A DNA stretch of 64,000 bases from Fibrobacter succinogenes (lineage in GTDB: Bacteria; Fibrobacterota; Fibrobacteria; Fibrobacterales; Fibrobacteraceae). Made by a program: the position numbers and the translations under genes. Numbering within the stretch: the stretch's first letter is position 1; every line of letters starts with the position of its first letter. The stretch is taken from positions 1 to 64,000 of the forward strand of contig NZ_CACZDK010000008.1 of assembly GCF_902779965.1 (NCBI RefSeq), written 5' to 3'. This document shows, piece by piece, positions 42,584-50,154 of the stretch. Under the pieces are notes generated by a model that saw only the letters and a list, made by a program, of their open reading frames with translations, was not told the DNA's origin and made no database searches.

Positions 42584-42874
42584 ATGGCATTCAAGAGCAT
42601 TGGACAAAAGTACGGCTTCGTCAGTGCCGGCGATGTTTACCGCCAACGGATTGCCGATGCTCGCACCGAAGAACAAGTCAAGGCTCAAAAACTGATTGAA
42701 GCGGAACGTAAAAAGGCCGAAGCGGAGCGCCAAAAGGCTGAAAATGCTGAAGCAAAAATTGTTCAGAATCGTACTGACACACAAAAAGTTCTACGAGAAA
42801 TGGGCATGTCCGAAGAGCAAATTGCTGAAATGGAGGCTAGGCTTGAAGTTCTTCGGCAAAGCAGGCGTTCCTGA
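42584..42874 (+). CDS. Small charged coiled-coil protein
   Basis: The 96-residue protein starts MAFKSIGQKYGFVSAGDVYRQ. Residues about 25-60 are a long helix of Glu, Lys, Ala and Gln (KLIEAERKKAEAERQKAENAEAKI) with coiled-coil character. The end (RTDTQKVLREMGMSEEQIAEMEARLEVL) resembles the short helical tails found after nuclease-like proteins of the Rpn/PD-(D/E)xK transposase type, which is a weak hint at a mobile origin. A 70-bp exact duplication of its 5' end lies immediately upstream. GAAGGAG precedes the ATG. Confidence 0.65.
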   Translation: MAFKSIGQKYGFVSAGDVYRQRIADARTEEQVKAQKLIEAERKKAEAERQKAENAEAKIVQNRTDTQKVLREMGMSEEQIAEMEARLEVLRQSRRS

Positions 42875-42924
42875 TAAAAAATGAAAAATTAAAGATGAAA
42901 AATTAAAAATGAAATTTTTATTCT

Positions 42925-42970
42925 TAATTCATAAATCCTAATCACCAACCACTAACCACTAATCACTAAA
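42925..42970. repeat. Heptanucleotide array before gatC
   Basis: CTAATCA, CCAACCA, CTAACCA, CTAATCA, CTAAAAT in register with period 7, ending about 40 bp before gatC. Confidence 0.7.
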
Positions 42971-43007
42971 ATTTTCTATCTTGCACTCTGTAAGAAAAGA
43001 GGTTTTT

Positions 43008-43289
43008 ATGCTTGAACGTGAAGAAGTATTGAAGCTGGCGAAGTTGTCTCGCTTGAGTATTGCAGAAGAAGATATCCCGGCTATCAAGGGCCACTTGGAC
43101 AAAATGCTCGACCATCTTGAAGCATTGAAGGCTTTGGACCTTTCGAATGTGGAGCCGATGACCGCTGTCGAAAACGGCGCTACTATTCTCCGTGAAGACG
43201 TTCCGGTGCAGGGCTTTACGCTTGATCAGGCTTTTGCAAATGCTCCGGCTGTCGAAAACGATCATTTCGCTATTCCGAAGGTGATGTAG
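43008..43289 (+). CDS. gatC: Asp-tRNA(Asn)/Glu-tRNA(Gln) amidotransferase subunit C
   Basis: GatC is the small linker subunit of the GatCAB amidotransferase that makes Gln-tRNA or Asn-tRNA by transamidation. The 93-residue protein has the family layout: helical N-terminus VLKLAKLSRLSIAEEDI, then DKMLDHLEALKALDLSNVEPM, LREDVPVQGF and APAVENDHFAIPKVM at the end. The ATG after AGAGG was chosen. gatA and gatB are not adjacent. kdsB follows after 6 bp. Confidence 0.93.
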   Translation: MLEREEVLKLAKLSRLSIAEEDIPAIKGHLDKMLDHLEALKALDLSNVEPMTAVENGATILREDVPVQGFTLDQAFANAPAVENDHFAIPKVM

Positions 43290-43295
43290 TTCGCC

Positions 43296-44039
43296 TTGAA
43301 CAAGGTCAGTTGCATTGTTCCGGCCCGCATGGGCTCGTCCAGATTCCCGGGAAAACCTCTCCTGAAGCTCAACGGCAAGGAGATGGTTGTTCGTACCTTG
43401 GAACGCGCTCTCCTAGCCGGATGTTTCGACCGCATTGTCTGCGCAACGGATAGCGCAGAAATTGAAGCGGTGGTCACGGCGGCAGGCTTTGACTGCGTGA
43501 TGACAGGCGAATGTGCTACTGGTTCTGACCGTGTGGCGGAGGCCGCCAAAAAGCTGGGTCTCGACTTGGTCGTGAATCTCCAGGGCGATGAGCCGCTTGT
43601 AGAACCTTCGGTTCTTCGCAATGTCGCAAAAGAGCTTGAGGAACATCCCGACTGCTGGGTGACGGTGGCGTGTCCGCTAGATCCGTCAGAAGCAGAACTC
43701 AAGACTGTCGTGAAAGTGCTCGTTCGCGATGGTGAGGCTATCGACTTTACTCGGTTGGTACCGCCTGCAGAAGTGGGCCGCTGGTTCCAGCACCAGGGCA
43801 TCTACGCATACTCTCGCGAAGCTCGTGATGAGTTTGCGGCGCTTCCGCAGAACAAAATTGAGCTGGAACGCTCGCTGGAGCAAATGCGAATCCTTGGGCG
43901 CCGCCCTATCCGCATTGTCCAGAGCTCGTATCCGAGCATCTCGGTGGACGTCCCGTCGGACGCAACCCACGTTGAGAATATTTTATTAGATCGTTTGCTA
44001 TATCCTTCTCTAGATGAACATGAACAGAAAAGGCAATGA
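43296..44039 (+). CDS. kdsB: 3-deoxy-manno-octulosonate cytidylyltransferase
   Basis: KdsB activates Kdo to CMP-Kdo for the LPS inner core. The 247-residue protein begins with a TTG: MNKVSCIVPARMGSSRFPGKPL, the nucleotide-binding signature, with NLQGDEPLVEP, FTRLVPP and a late HQGIYAYSREARDEF. TTG is the only start that gives the family N-terminus. Together with lptD it supports a Kdo-containing LPS. It overlaps comEA by four bases (ATGA). Confidence 0.95.
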   Translation: MNKVSCIVPARMGSSRFPGKPLLKLNGKEMVVRTLERALLAGCFDRIVCATDSAEIEAVVTAAGFDCVMTGECATGSDRVAEAAKKLGLDLVVNLQGDEPLVEPSVLRNVAKELEEHPDCWVTVACPLDPSEAELKTVVKVLVRDGEAIDFTRLVPPAEVGRWFQHQGIYAYSREARDEFAALPQNKIELERSLEQMRILGRRPIRIVQSSYPSISVDVPSDATHVENILLDRLLYPSLDEHEQKRQ

Positions 44040-44593
44040 ACGCATCTGAAAAAAGAATACTCAAACTCGCAATAATCCTTTTTACAATTGGTCTAATCGT
44101 CCGTTATCTCCCTTGGGGGCTCCCGTCTATCGAATCATTCGAGGTCGGTGGTGCTGTTGTTGTCGCGAACTCGCCTCCGTCATCTCCTGAAAAGGCAAAT
44201 CTCGAAACGGCTACGCCTGGGGCTTTGACGATTTCTACGCTAGAAAGGAATGAAAAGAATGTTTCGTCTGCTATAGCCAGTGCGGATTCTTTGATTGCTA
44301 TGAATAAAGTAGATTCTCTGGCAGAACTTGCCATGTCGGATCATGAAAATCGACCGCTGGCTGCAGAACGTCACCGGAAACTGAAGAAAAAGGTTAAACT
44401 TCCACTCCATATTAATAGTGCCAGTGTGGATGATTTATGTGCGCTAAAAGGGGTGGGGCCCAAGCTCGCGGAGAAAATAATTGAGCGCAGAAATGCCTCT
44501 GGACCCTTCAAAAATGCCTCAGATTTGAAAAAAGTGCATGGAATTGGAAAGAAAAAACTTGAAAACATGCTACAATCGATAATTTTTGATTAG
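44036..44593 (+). CDS. comEA: ComEA-like helix-hairpin-helix DNA-binding protein
   Basis: The 185-residue protein has an N-terminal membrane anchor (ILKLAIILFTIGLIVRYLPW), a variable linker, and two C-terminal helix-hairpin-helix motifs at about 125-185: HINSASVDDLCALKGVGPKLAEKIIERR and FKNASDLKKVHGIGKKKLENML. ComEA proteins hold double-stranded DNA during transformation. Its position between kdsB and pilM/pilN-like genes supports a DNA-uptake role, although simple ComEA-like proteins also occur in non-competent species. Confidence 0.88.
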   Translation: MNASEKRILKLAIILFTIGLIVRYLPWGLPSIESFEVGGAVVVANSPPSSPEKANLETATPGALTISTLERNEKNVSSAIASADSLIAMNKVDSLAELAMSDHENRPLAAERHRKLKKKVKLPLHINSASVDDLCALKGVGPKLAEKIIERRNASGPFKNASDLKKVHGIGKKKLENMLQSIIFD

Positions 44594-44625
44594 TTTTAGG
44601 AAGAAAACTTTACATAAGTATATAT

Positions 44626-45537
44626 ATGAGCGAATCAAAGTTATACCTTGGTGTTGAAGTCGGCGACCATTATATGAAGGTCGCTCTGGTGGACTCTTCT
44701 GCAAAGAAGGTTGTCAAACTGGCAGTCCTCCCGGTGGAGTGCAACCCTATTTATGATATCTTCCTTTTCGAAAGCACTCTCCAGCAGTGGATCGATGAGA
44801 ATCAGATTAAGGATATCGTAGCGACTTCAGTTACTGTCCCTGCAAAAATGTCGATTATCCGCAAGGTCTATATACCGTCTGAGGCAGCTTCGAACAAGGA
44901 GCAGTACCTGAAATGGTATATGGAGCTTTTCACGAATGCGGGCGTGGATGCTTATATTGTCGATTCCATGACGTTAAGTGGCGATGATTCTTTGGGCTAT
45001 AATGAACTAGTGATGGCTGTCCGCAAGGAATGGGTCGATGCACTTCGCAAGGGTTTCCGCTCTCGCGGGCTTGCTCCGAAGTCCTTAGAAGTCGATGTGC
45101 TTTCACTCATGAACGTGATGGATGTTGGTGAAAAGATTAAGGATGCGGTCTGCGTCGTGAAGGCTGACTTTGACGGCGTGACGATTGCTTGGATGCGCCG
45201 TGACGAACTCTTGGCGTTGCGCTGTGTTTCTACGCTTTCGATGGTGGGTAAGACTGCCGATGCCGCATACCCGATCCTTGCCGATGAAGTTGTTGAACAG
45301 ATGAAGTTGGCGGAATCTGAAAATGGTGTCAACGGAGTGACTGATGTTCGCTTGTGCGGAGAAATGGCATCGGAAGATTCCTTTGTCGAACTCCTGATGG
45401 GCAAGTTGGGCAATTACGATGTGTCGCTGTTGAGGTCTTTGACTCAGCTTCCGTCAGACGATGGTGTGGACCCCGTTAACATGGTTTACTGTGTCGGTGC
45501 AGTTGGTGCTGCCTTGAACCAGATGGAGGGTGTATGA
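44626..45537 (+). CDS. pilM: PilM-like actin-fold pilus assembly protein
   Basis: The 303-residue protein begins LYLGVEVGDHYMKVALVDSSAKKVVKLAVLPVE, the actin-like or FtsA-like opening of PilM, and has CVVKADFDGVTIAWMRRDELLALRCVS and an acidic C-terminal part with VYCVGAVGAALNQMEG. PilM sits on the cytoplasmic side of type IV pilus machines and binds the PilN N-terminus. The next gene overlaps by four bases and has a PilN-like layout. The assignment rests on fold-like pattern and context rather than on a strong signature. Confidence 0.75.
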   Translation: MSESKLYLGVEVGDHYMKVALVDSSAKKVVKLAVLPVECNPIYDIFLFESTLQQWIDENQIKDIVATSVTVPAKMSIIRKVYIPSEAASNKEQYLKWYMELFTNAGVDAYIVDSMTLSGDDSLGYNELVMAVRKEWVDALRKGFRSRGLAPKSLEVDVLSLMNVMDVGEKIKDAVCVVKADFDGVTIAWMRRDELLALRCVSTLSMVGKTADAAYPILADEVVEQMKLAESENGVNGVTDVRLCGEMASEDSFVELLMGKLGNYDVSLLRSLTQLPSDDGVDPVNMVYCVGAVGAALNQMEGV

Positions 45538-46526
45538 TTCATATGAACCTTATTGCGGTGGCGGAAAGAACTTCCTCCATCGGTAGTGTATCTCAGCATG
45601 TACATGTGACGAACGTTGCGGATGTGGAACGTCGCGTCAAGAGAAAGTATCTGACGATTGCCGCTGCGGCTTTATTTGCTTTTGTCGCCTTTAGCTGCGT
45701 CTTGAGTATAAAGGGTGTACCGGGGGCGTTGGATGGAGTTCTCCCAGACTCTTATTTGAGTTTGATTGGGGCTAAAAAGACAACTGCTCCGAAGCCAACG
45801 GCGCCTGCTGGTCCGACCGCCGAACAAATTGCTGAACAGCAAGAAGCTGTGGCGAAGGCTCGTGCAGCGATGTCTGTGAAAGATCTCGTGGGTGAAATCA
45901 AACCGCAAGCACTGTTTAATAACAAACGAACGGGCTACAACAGCTATCTCCCGCTTGAAAAACTTTCGTACCAGAAAACTTCGCTTGCACAGTTCCTTTC
46001 TTTCTTGAATACGGCTGTGCCTGACGATGTCGGCTTCTCGGAATGTGTTTATCAGGCTCCGAACTATTATTACCTGCGCGGTATTGCTATGAAGGCCTCC
46101 TCGCAGCATACGCTTATGGATAGGCTTAAAGCTGTAAGTAAGTCTTTCCAGTCGCCGATTGCATCGGAGGCCGCAACTGAAATCGCTGCATTTGGACAGT
46201 TCTCTGTACCGCAGGTGCGTCTCGATGCTGTGCGCGGCTTTGTTCCTACAAGCGAGGTCTCGGCTGAAATTAAGGCTTTCAAGACTCTAGCTTCTTCGAA
46301 CAAGGTTTCTTTGAAGGGCTTGGAAAAGCCTGTTATCGAAGACTTCGGTGTGTTCAAACGCTATGCGTACAACGTTTCATCGACGGCTGACTTTGCGGAT
46401 TTGCTGAACTTCTTTAATGTCTTTGCAAATTCACCGATTCGCATGGGTGTTTCTAAGGCTGATCTCAGATATGCCAAGAAGTTCCTGATTACGAACATGC
46501 GCGTCGAAATGTTTGTGCTTCGCTAG
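45534..46526 (+). CDS. PilN/PilO-like inner-membrane protein
   Basis: The 330-residue protein has a short cytoplasmic N-terminus with MNLIAVAERTSS (PilN proteins start with a PilM-binding INLLP-type motif), one membrane segment at about residues 40-62 (YLTIAAAALFAFVAFSCVL), a Pro/Ala/Gln linker with a short coiled coil, and two alpha/beta ferredoxin-like parts (KTSLAQFLSFLNTAVPDDVGF; NVSSTADFADLLNFFNVFANS). This order is that of PilN/PilO fused in one chain, which is inference. It overlaps pilM and is followed 1 bp later by rsmD. Confidence 0.65.
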   Translation: MIHMNLIAVAERTSSIGSVSQHVHVTNVADVERRVKRKYLTIAAAALFAFVAFSCVLSIKGVPGALDGVLPDSYLSLIGAKKTTAPKPTAPAGPTAEQIAEQQEAVAKARAAMSVKDLVGEIKPQALFNNKRTGYNSYLPLEKLSYQKTSLAQFLSFLNTAVPDDVGFSECVYQAPNYYYLRGIAMKASSQHTLMDRLKAVSKSFQSPIASEAATEIAAFGQFSVPQVRLDAVRGFVPTSEVSAEIKAFKTLASSNKVSLKGLEKPVIEDFGVFKRYAYNVSSTADFADLLNFFNVFANSPIRMGVSKADLRYAKKFLITNMRVEMFVLR

Positions 46527-46527
46527 T

Positions 46528-47058
46528 ATGCCTATTCGTATTACTGGCGGTTCATTGCGGGGGCGCAATATCGAGTCCCCGGACACCATGAAAACACGTC
46601 CTACAGCTTCCCGAACAAGGGAAGCTCTCTTTAACATATTGCAGGGGGTCGAAGGCTTTCGCATGCTGGACCTTTTTGCCGGGAGCGGCATTATGGGGCT
46701 TGAGGCGGTAAGCCGTGGTGCCGAAAGCGTTACTGCGGTGGAACTGGCTCGTCCGCAGGCGAAAATGATAGAGCGTTCGTACAAGTCCGTGGGTGCGGAG
46801 TCTAAGCTCAGACTATTTGAGACAAATGTTCTTACTCTCAAACGGGAAATCGTTTGCGCCAATGGCGGTTTTGATTTGATTTATGCCGATCCGCCATTCA
46901 AGGATATGGATTACCCGGATTTACGGCCTTTTATCGAGTGGTTGAATCCTGGTGGTGTCGCTGTTTTTGAAGCTCCGAGCCGCAAGTTGCCCGAATGGGC
47001 TAGCGAAGGCCAGGTTCGCCGCTACGGGGAATCGTCGTTGGTAATTTTCAGAAAATGA
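46528..47058 (+). CDS. rsmD: 16S rRNA (guanine966-N2)-methyltransferase
   Basis: RsmD methylates G966 of 16S rRNA. The 176-residue protein opens with the signature MPIRITGGSLRGRNIESP, followed by RPTASRTREALFNIL, LDLFAGSGIMGLEAVSRGA and the catalytic DLIYADPPF; most homologs have DPPY, so Phe replaces Tyr. The ATG starts one base after the pilN-like stop. In other genomes rsmD and coaD are neighbours, as here (coaD at 47201). Confidence 0.95.
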   Translation: MPIRITGGSLRGRNIESPDTMKTRPTASRTREALFNILQGVEGFRMLDLFAGSGIMGLEAVSRGAESVTAVELARPQAKMIERSYKSVGAESKLRLFETNVLTLKREIVCANGGFDLIYADPPFKDMDYPDLRPFIEWLNPGGVAVFEAPSRKLPEWASEGQVRRYGESSLVIFRK

Positions 47059-47059
47059 G

Positions 47060-47165
47060 CTTGTCAGGTCGGGGCTAAAGCCCCTTTGGGCTCGCTTCGC
47101 TTTGGGTTTTTACTTATATCCCATAGCTCAAAGGTACGAAGTACCGTGCCCATACCTCATAGCTT
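47060..47165. repeat. Frame-and-hairpin repeat between rsmD and coaD
   Basis: GGGGCT-AA-AGCCCC (47071-47084), CTCGCTTCGCTTTGGG, CCCATAGCTCAAAG and GGTAC-GAA-GTACC (47133-47145) with CCCATACCTCATAGC. The words match 12136 and 41287; the stems do not. Confidence 0.7.
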
Positions 47166-47200
47166 ACATTTTTTATTCGCATTTTTGTAAATTATACTAC

Positions 47201-47767
47201 ATGGAGTGGAAATCGAAGAAACTAAGTGGGGCTGCTTTGGAGGCTAGCCGCGAATCCCGTGTGGCGGTGTTCGCTGGTTCATTCGACCCGTTTACGGTGG
47301 GGCATTTTGACCTTGTAAAACGTGCTGCGGGCATGTTTGATTCTTTGATTGTCGTTGTCGCGCAGAACGCAAATAAGAAGAACATGTTTGATGCCGAAAC
47401 GCGTAAGGCGCTAGTGGAGGCTGCTGTTTCTGAAATCCCGAATGTAAAGGTTGCAGTTCATGGCGGGCTCACGGTTGATTTTATGAAGTCCGTGGGGGCT
47501 CGTTACTTGTTGCGTGGCATTCGTAATGCGTCAGACTTGGATGCGGAGCAGGCGGTTGCCTGGAACAACAAGGTGCTTTTTGACGATGTCGAAACGGTGC
47601 TCTTGCTCAGTGCGCAGGAACATCTCGTGGTCAGCAGTTCCCTTGTGCGCGAACTCCTCAAGTGCGGCGCTTCCAAAAGCAATGCCGAACAGAAGGCGGT
47701 CCTCTCGAAATTCATTCCGAAAAATATGGTCTCAATGCTTTTAAAAGAGTTTAGGAAGGTTATATGA
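47201..47767 (+). CDS. coaD: Phosphopantetheine adenylyltransferase
   Basis: CoaD makes dephospho-CoA from phosphopantetheine and ATP. After about 20 extra N-terminal residues (MEWKSKKLSGAALEASRESR) comes the family start VAVFAGSFDPFTVGHFDLVKRA with the T/HxGH motif in the form TVGH. The later YLLRGIRNASDLDAEQ and VVSSSLVRELL match conserved positions. The 188-residue length is longer than the usual about 160. The final TGA overlaps the rhomboid ATG. Confidence 0.95.
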   Translation: MEWKSKKLSGAALEASRESRVAVFAGSFDPFTVGHFDLVKRAAGMFDSLIVVVAQNANKKNMFDAETRKALVEAAVSEIPNVKVAVHGGLTVDFMKSVGARYLLRGIRNASDLDAEQAVAWNNKVLFDDVETVLLLSAQEHLVVSSSLVRELLKCGASKSNAEQKAVLSKFIPKNMVSMLLKEFRKVI

Positions 47768-48657
47768 AGCCATTTAAATATTTACCCGGTGCATTGCGAA
47801 CGCTGTTGCTTGCAAATGCGGCTATCTTTATCATCGCTTTCTTGGGGCGCGGGCTTGAGGTTGACTTGGGGGCTGGCTATGGCAGCCTGACGGACTATAT
47901 CAGTTACTACGGAGCTTTTATGCCAAGGGTTCCGCTTGAATTGTGGCGTTACGTGACGTACATGTTCATCCATTTTGACTTTATGCATTTCTTCTTCAAC
48001 ATGCTGATGTTGTGGATGTTCGGTTCCGAGGTGGCTGAATGGATGGGCTCGCGTCACTTTGTCGCCATGTATTTTTTCTGCGGGATTTTTGCGGCATTGT
48101 TCAGCTTTTTCATGTGCTTACTCGGCCTTACGAACAATCCGATTATCGGTGCGTCGGGCGCCTTGATGGGCGTGTTTGTGGCCTATTATAAGTTCTTCCC
48201 GGAGCGCATGCTGCTCATGTTCTTTATCATCCCGATGAAGATTAAGCATGCTATATGGGTGATGATTGCGCTCGATATCCTTTTTGCAAATTCGGGCGAC
48301 ATGATTGCGCACTTTGCTCATCTGGGCGGTGTTGTTGCCGGATTCCTTTACATGGCTGTTTACCAGAACGGACCGAAGGTGCTTTACCATTCGCCGCTTT
48401 CTGCTATTTTCCGCCTGTTTTCGAGCAATCCCGAAAAGTATGATGAAGGAAAATCTCGCTCGCGTTCTTATCAGCGTGATAGCGTCGAAGAACCGGAAGT
48501 GCTCGAAGGCGAAGTGTTCTACGTAAACGAACAGCAGCGCATGGATGAAATTCTTAAAAAAGTGGAGCGCGAAGGCATCCAGTCTTTGAGTGAAACTGAA
48601 CGTGAATTTTTATTAAAAGCGGGCGACCGTATACGTCGCCGTCGCGGAGGATTCTAA
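47764..48657 (+). CDS. Rhomboid family intramembrane serine protease
   Basis: The 297-residue protein has six hydrophobic segments in residues 10-210 and the rhomboid catalytic pair: Ser in IIGASGALMGVF and His in AHFAHLGGVVAGF. The HFDFMHFFFNMLMLWMFG segment is the conserved helix-2 His/Asn region, and ELWRYVTYMFIH is the loop-1 WR motif. A soluble C-terminal tail of about 85 charged residues follows (YVNEQQRMDEILKKVEREGI, LSETEREFLLKAG). Substrates are unknown. It overlaps coaD by four bases and the kinase gene by one base. Confidence 0.93.
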   Translation: MKPFKYLPGALRTLLLANAAIFIIAFLGRGLEVDLGAGYGSLTDYISYYGAFMPRVPLELWRYVTYMFIHFDFMHFFFNMLMLWMFGSEVAEWMGSRHFVAMYFFCGIFAALFSFFMCLLGLTNNPIIGASGALMGVFVAYYKFFPERMLLMFFIIPMKIKHAIWVMIALDILFANSGDMIAHFAHLGGVVAGFLYMAVYQNGPKVLYHSPLSAIFRLFSSNPEKYDEGKSRSRSYQRDSVEEPEVLEGEVFYVNEQQRMDEILKKVEREGIQSLSETEREFLLKAGDRIRRRRGGF

Positions 48658-49616
48658 TGAAAAAAGTACTTGGTATGGGCGCAGCCCTTGTTGATATTTT
48701 GGCTAACGTGAGCGATGAATGGATTGCTGCTCAAGGTGTGCAGAAGGGCGGCATGAACATGGTTGATTGGCCGCAGATGGAAAAGTTCCTTGGTTCTCTC
48801 GAAAATCCGATTCGCGTGCCGGGCGGCTCGACTTGCAATACGATGGTGGGCGTGGCTCGTCTCGGTGGCAAGGCCGCTTTTATCAGCAAAGTGGGCGATG
48901 ATGAACTCGGCAAGCTTTTCCAAGATCACTTGAAGAATAACGGTGTCGAATCTAAGGTCGGGCTTTCTTGTGCTGCCACGGGTTGCGTTTTCTCTGCAGT
49001 GACGCCAGATGCACAGCGTTCCATGTGGACTTATCTCGGTGCTTCCGATTTCTTGGGCTCTGATGATTTTACGCCTGCGCTTTATGACGGTGTGGGGCTT
49101 TTGTATGCCGAAGGCTATCGTGCGTTCAACGGCGAATGCTTCAAGAAGTCTTTTGAATTGGCTCGCAGCCTCGGTGTAGAAACGGCGCTTGACTTTAGCT
49201 CGTTTGGCGTGGTCGATGCCTGCCGCAAGCTGTTCGATGAACTTTTCGAAAATAAGATGATTGATATCATCATTGCAAACGAAGACGAAGCTTTTGCTTA
49301 TGCAGGTGTCAAGGAAGAAGCCGCTCTCGAAGTCCTTGCCAAGAAGGCTAAGGTCGCTGTGGTGAAGATTGGCAAGCGCGGCGCCTTGATTGCAAAGGAC
49401 GGTAAGATTACTCGCGTGTCGGCTGGGTCCGCTAAGGCAATCGATACGACGGGTGCCGGAGACCTCTGGGCATCGGGATTCCTCTACGGCTACATGAACG
49501 GCTGGGACATGGAACGCGCGGGCAATCTCGGTAGTATCGTTTCGAACGAAGTCGTTCAGGTGATGGGTGCGCAAATTCCGGAAGATGGCTGGAAGCGCAT
49601 CTTGGCCCAGATGTAA
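48657..49616 (+). CDS. PfkB-family carbohydrate/nucleoside kinase (adenosine kinase-like)
   Basis: The 319-residue protein has GMGAALVDILANVSDEWI, the substrate-binding PGGSTCNTMVGVARLGGKAAFISKVGDDELG and the ATP/anion-hole motif AIDTTGAGDLWASGFLYG. In the PfkB family this layout with TCNT occurs in adenosine kinase and related sugar kinases. It is the third gene after coaD and the rhomboid gene, so co-transcription is likely. The exact substrate is not proven. Confidence 0.9.
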   Translation: MKKVLGMGAALVDILANVSDEWIAAQGVQKGGMNMVDWPQMEKFLGSLENPIRVPGGSTCNTMVGVARLGGKAAFISKVGDDELGKLFQDHLKNNGVESKVGLSCAATGCVFSAVTPDAQRSMWTYLGASDFLGSDDFTPALYDGVGLLYAEGYRAFNGECFKKSFELARSLGVETALDFSSFGVVDACRKLFDELFENKMIDIIIANEDEAFAYAGVKEEAALEVLAKKAKVAVVKIGKRGALIAKDGKITRVSAGSAKAIDTTGAGDLWASGFLYGYMNGWDMERAGNLGSIVSNEVVQVMGAQIPEDGWKRILAQM

Positions 49617-49627
49617 TTGAGGCTTGT

Positions 49628-50113
49628 ATGGTTTCTGTTGTTCGCTCTTTTGTAAAATCGTTGGCTGTTTCTGTTTTGTTTGTTTCTGCTTTTGCCGTAT
49701 CGCCGGCTCTGGCGCAGAGTGCTAAAAGTGTGACTGATGGTGCTGCGGCATCGAGTGCGAATGCGGCTGAAAAAGCCGAACTCATTGCCGAACTTGCGGT
49801 TCGCGATAGCGTGATGGCGCTCCATGATAGCGCTTGCACTGTAGAAAAAAAGGCGCTCCGTTCGGATTTAGAATTGGAACGTGCAAAGTGCGAAAACTGG
49901 GAACAGAGCTACAACACGCTTAAGAAAAACAACGAAACCTGCGCCAAGGCTTTGAGTGTCGCTGTTCAAGCAAGTCAGGAACAAGCTGAAAAGCAGGAAG
50001 CCAAGGAAAAAGCTGACAAAGAAAAGGGTAAGTCCGATGTCATGATTCAGTCGGCGTCTATGGCTGCAAGTTTTGGACTTGGCATGCTTATTATGTGGCT
50101 GATTCTCGATTGA
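49628..50113 (+). CDS. Exported coiled-coil protein with C-terminal membrane segment
   Basis: The 161-residue protein has a signal sequence (VKSLAVSVLFVSAFAVSPALA), an Ala/Glu/Lys-rich helical middle (residues about 45-135) with coiled-coil character and three or four Cys, and a hydrophobic C-terminus (SMAASFGLGMLIMWLILD). No family is recognised. The gene is 11 bp after the kinase. It may be a periplasmic tether or scaffold, which is a guess. Confidence 0.7.
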   Translation: MVSVVRSFVKSLAVSVLFVSAFAVSPALAQSAKSVTDGAAASSANAAEKAELIAELAVRDSVMALHDSACTVEKKALRSDLELERAKCENWEQSYNTLKKNNETCAKALSVAVQASQEQAEKQEAKEKADKEKGKSDVMIQSASMAASFGLGMLIMWLILD

Positions 50114-50154
50114 GGCTTGGAAAAATCGCGGCTGTGCCGCATGGGAGAGATTGT

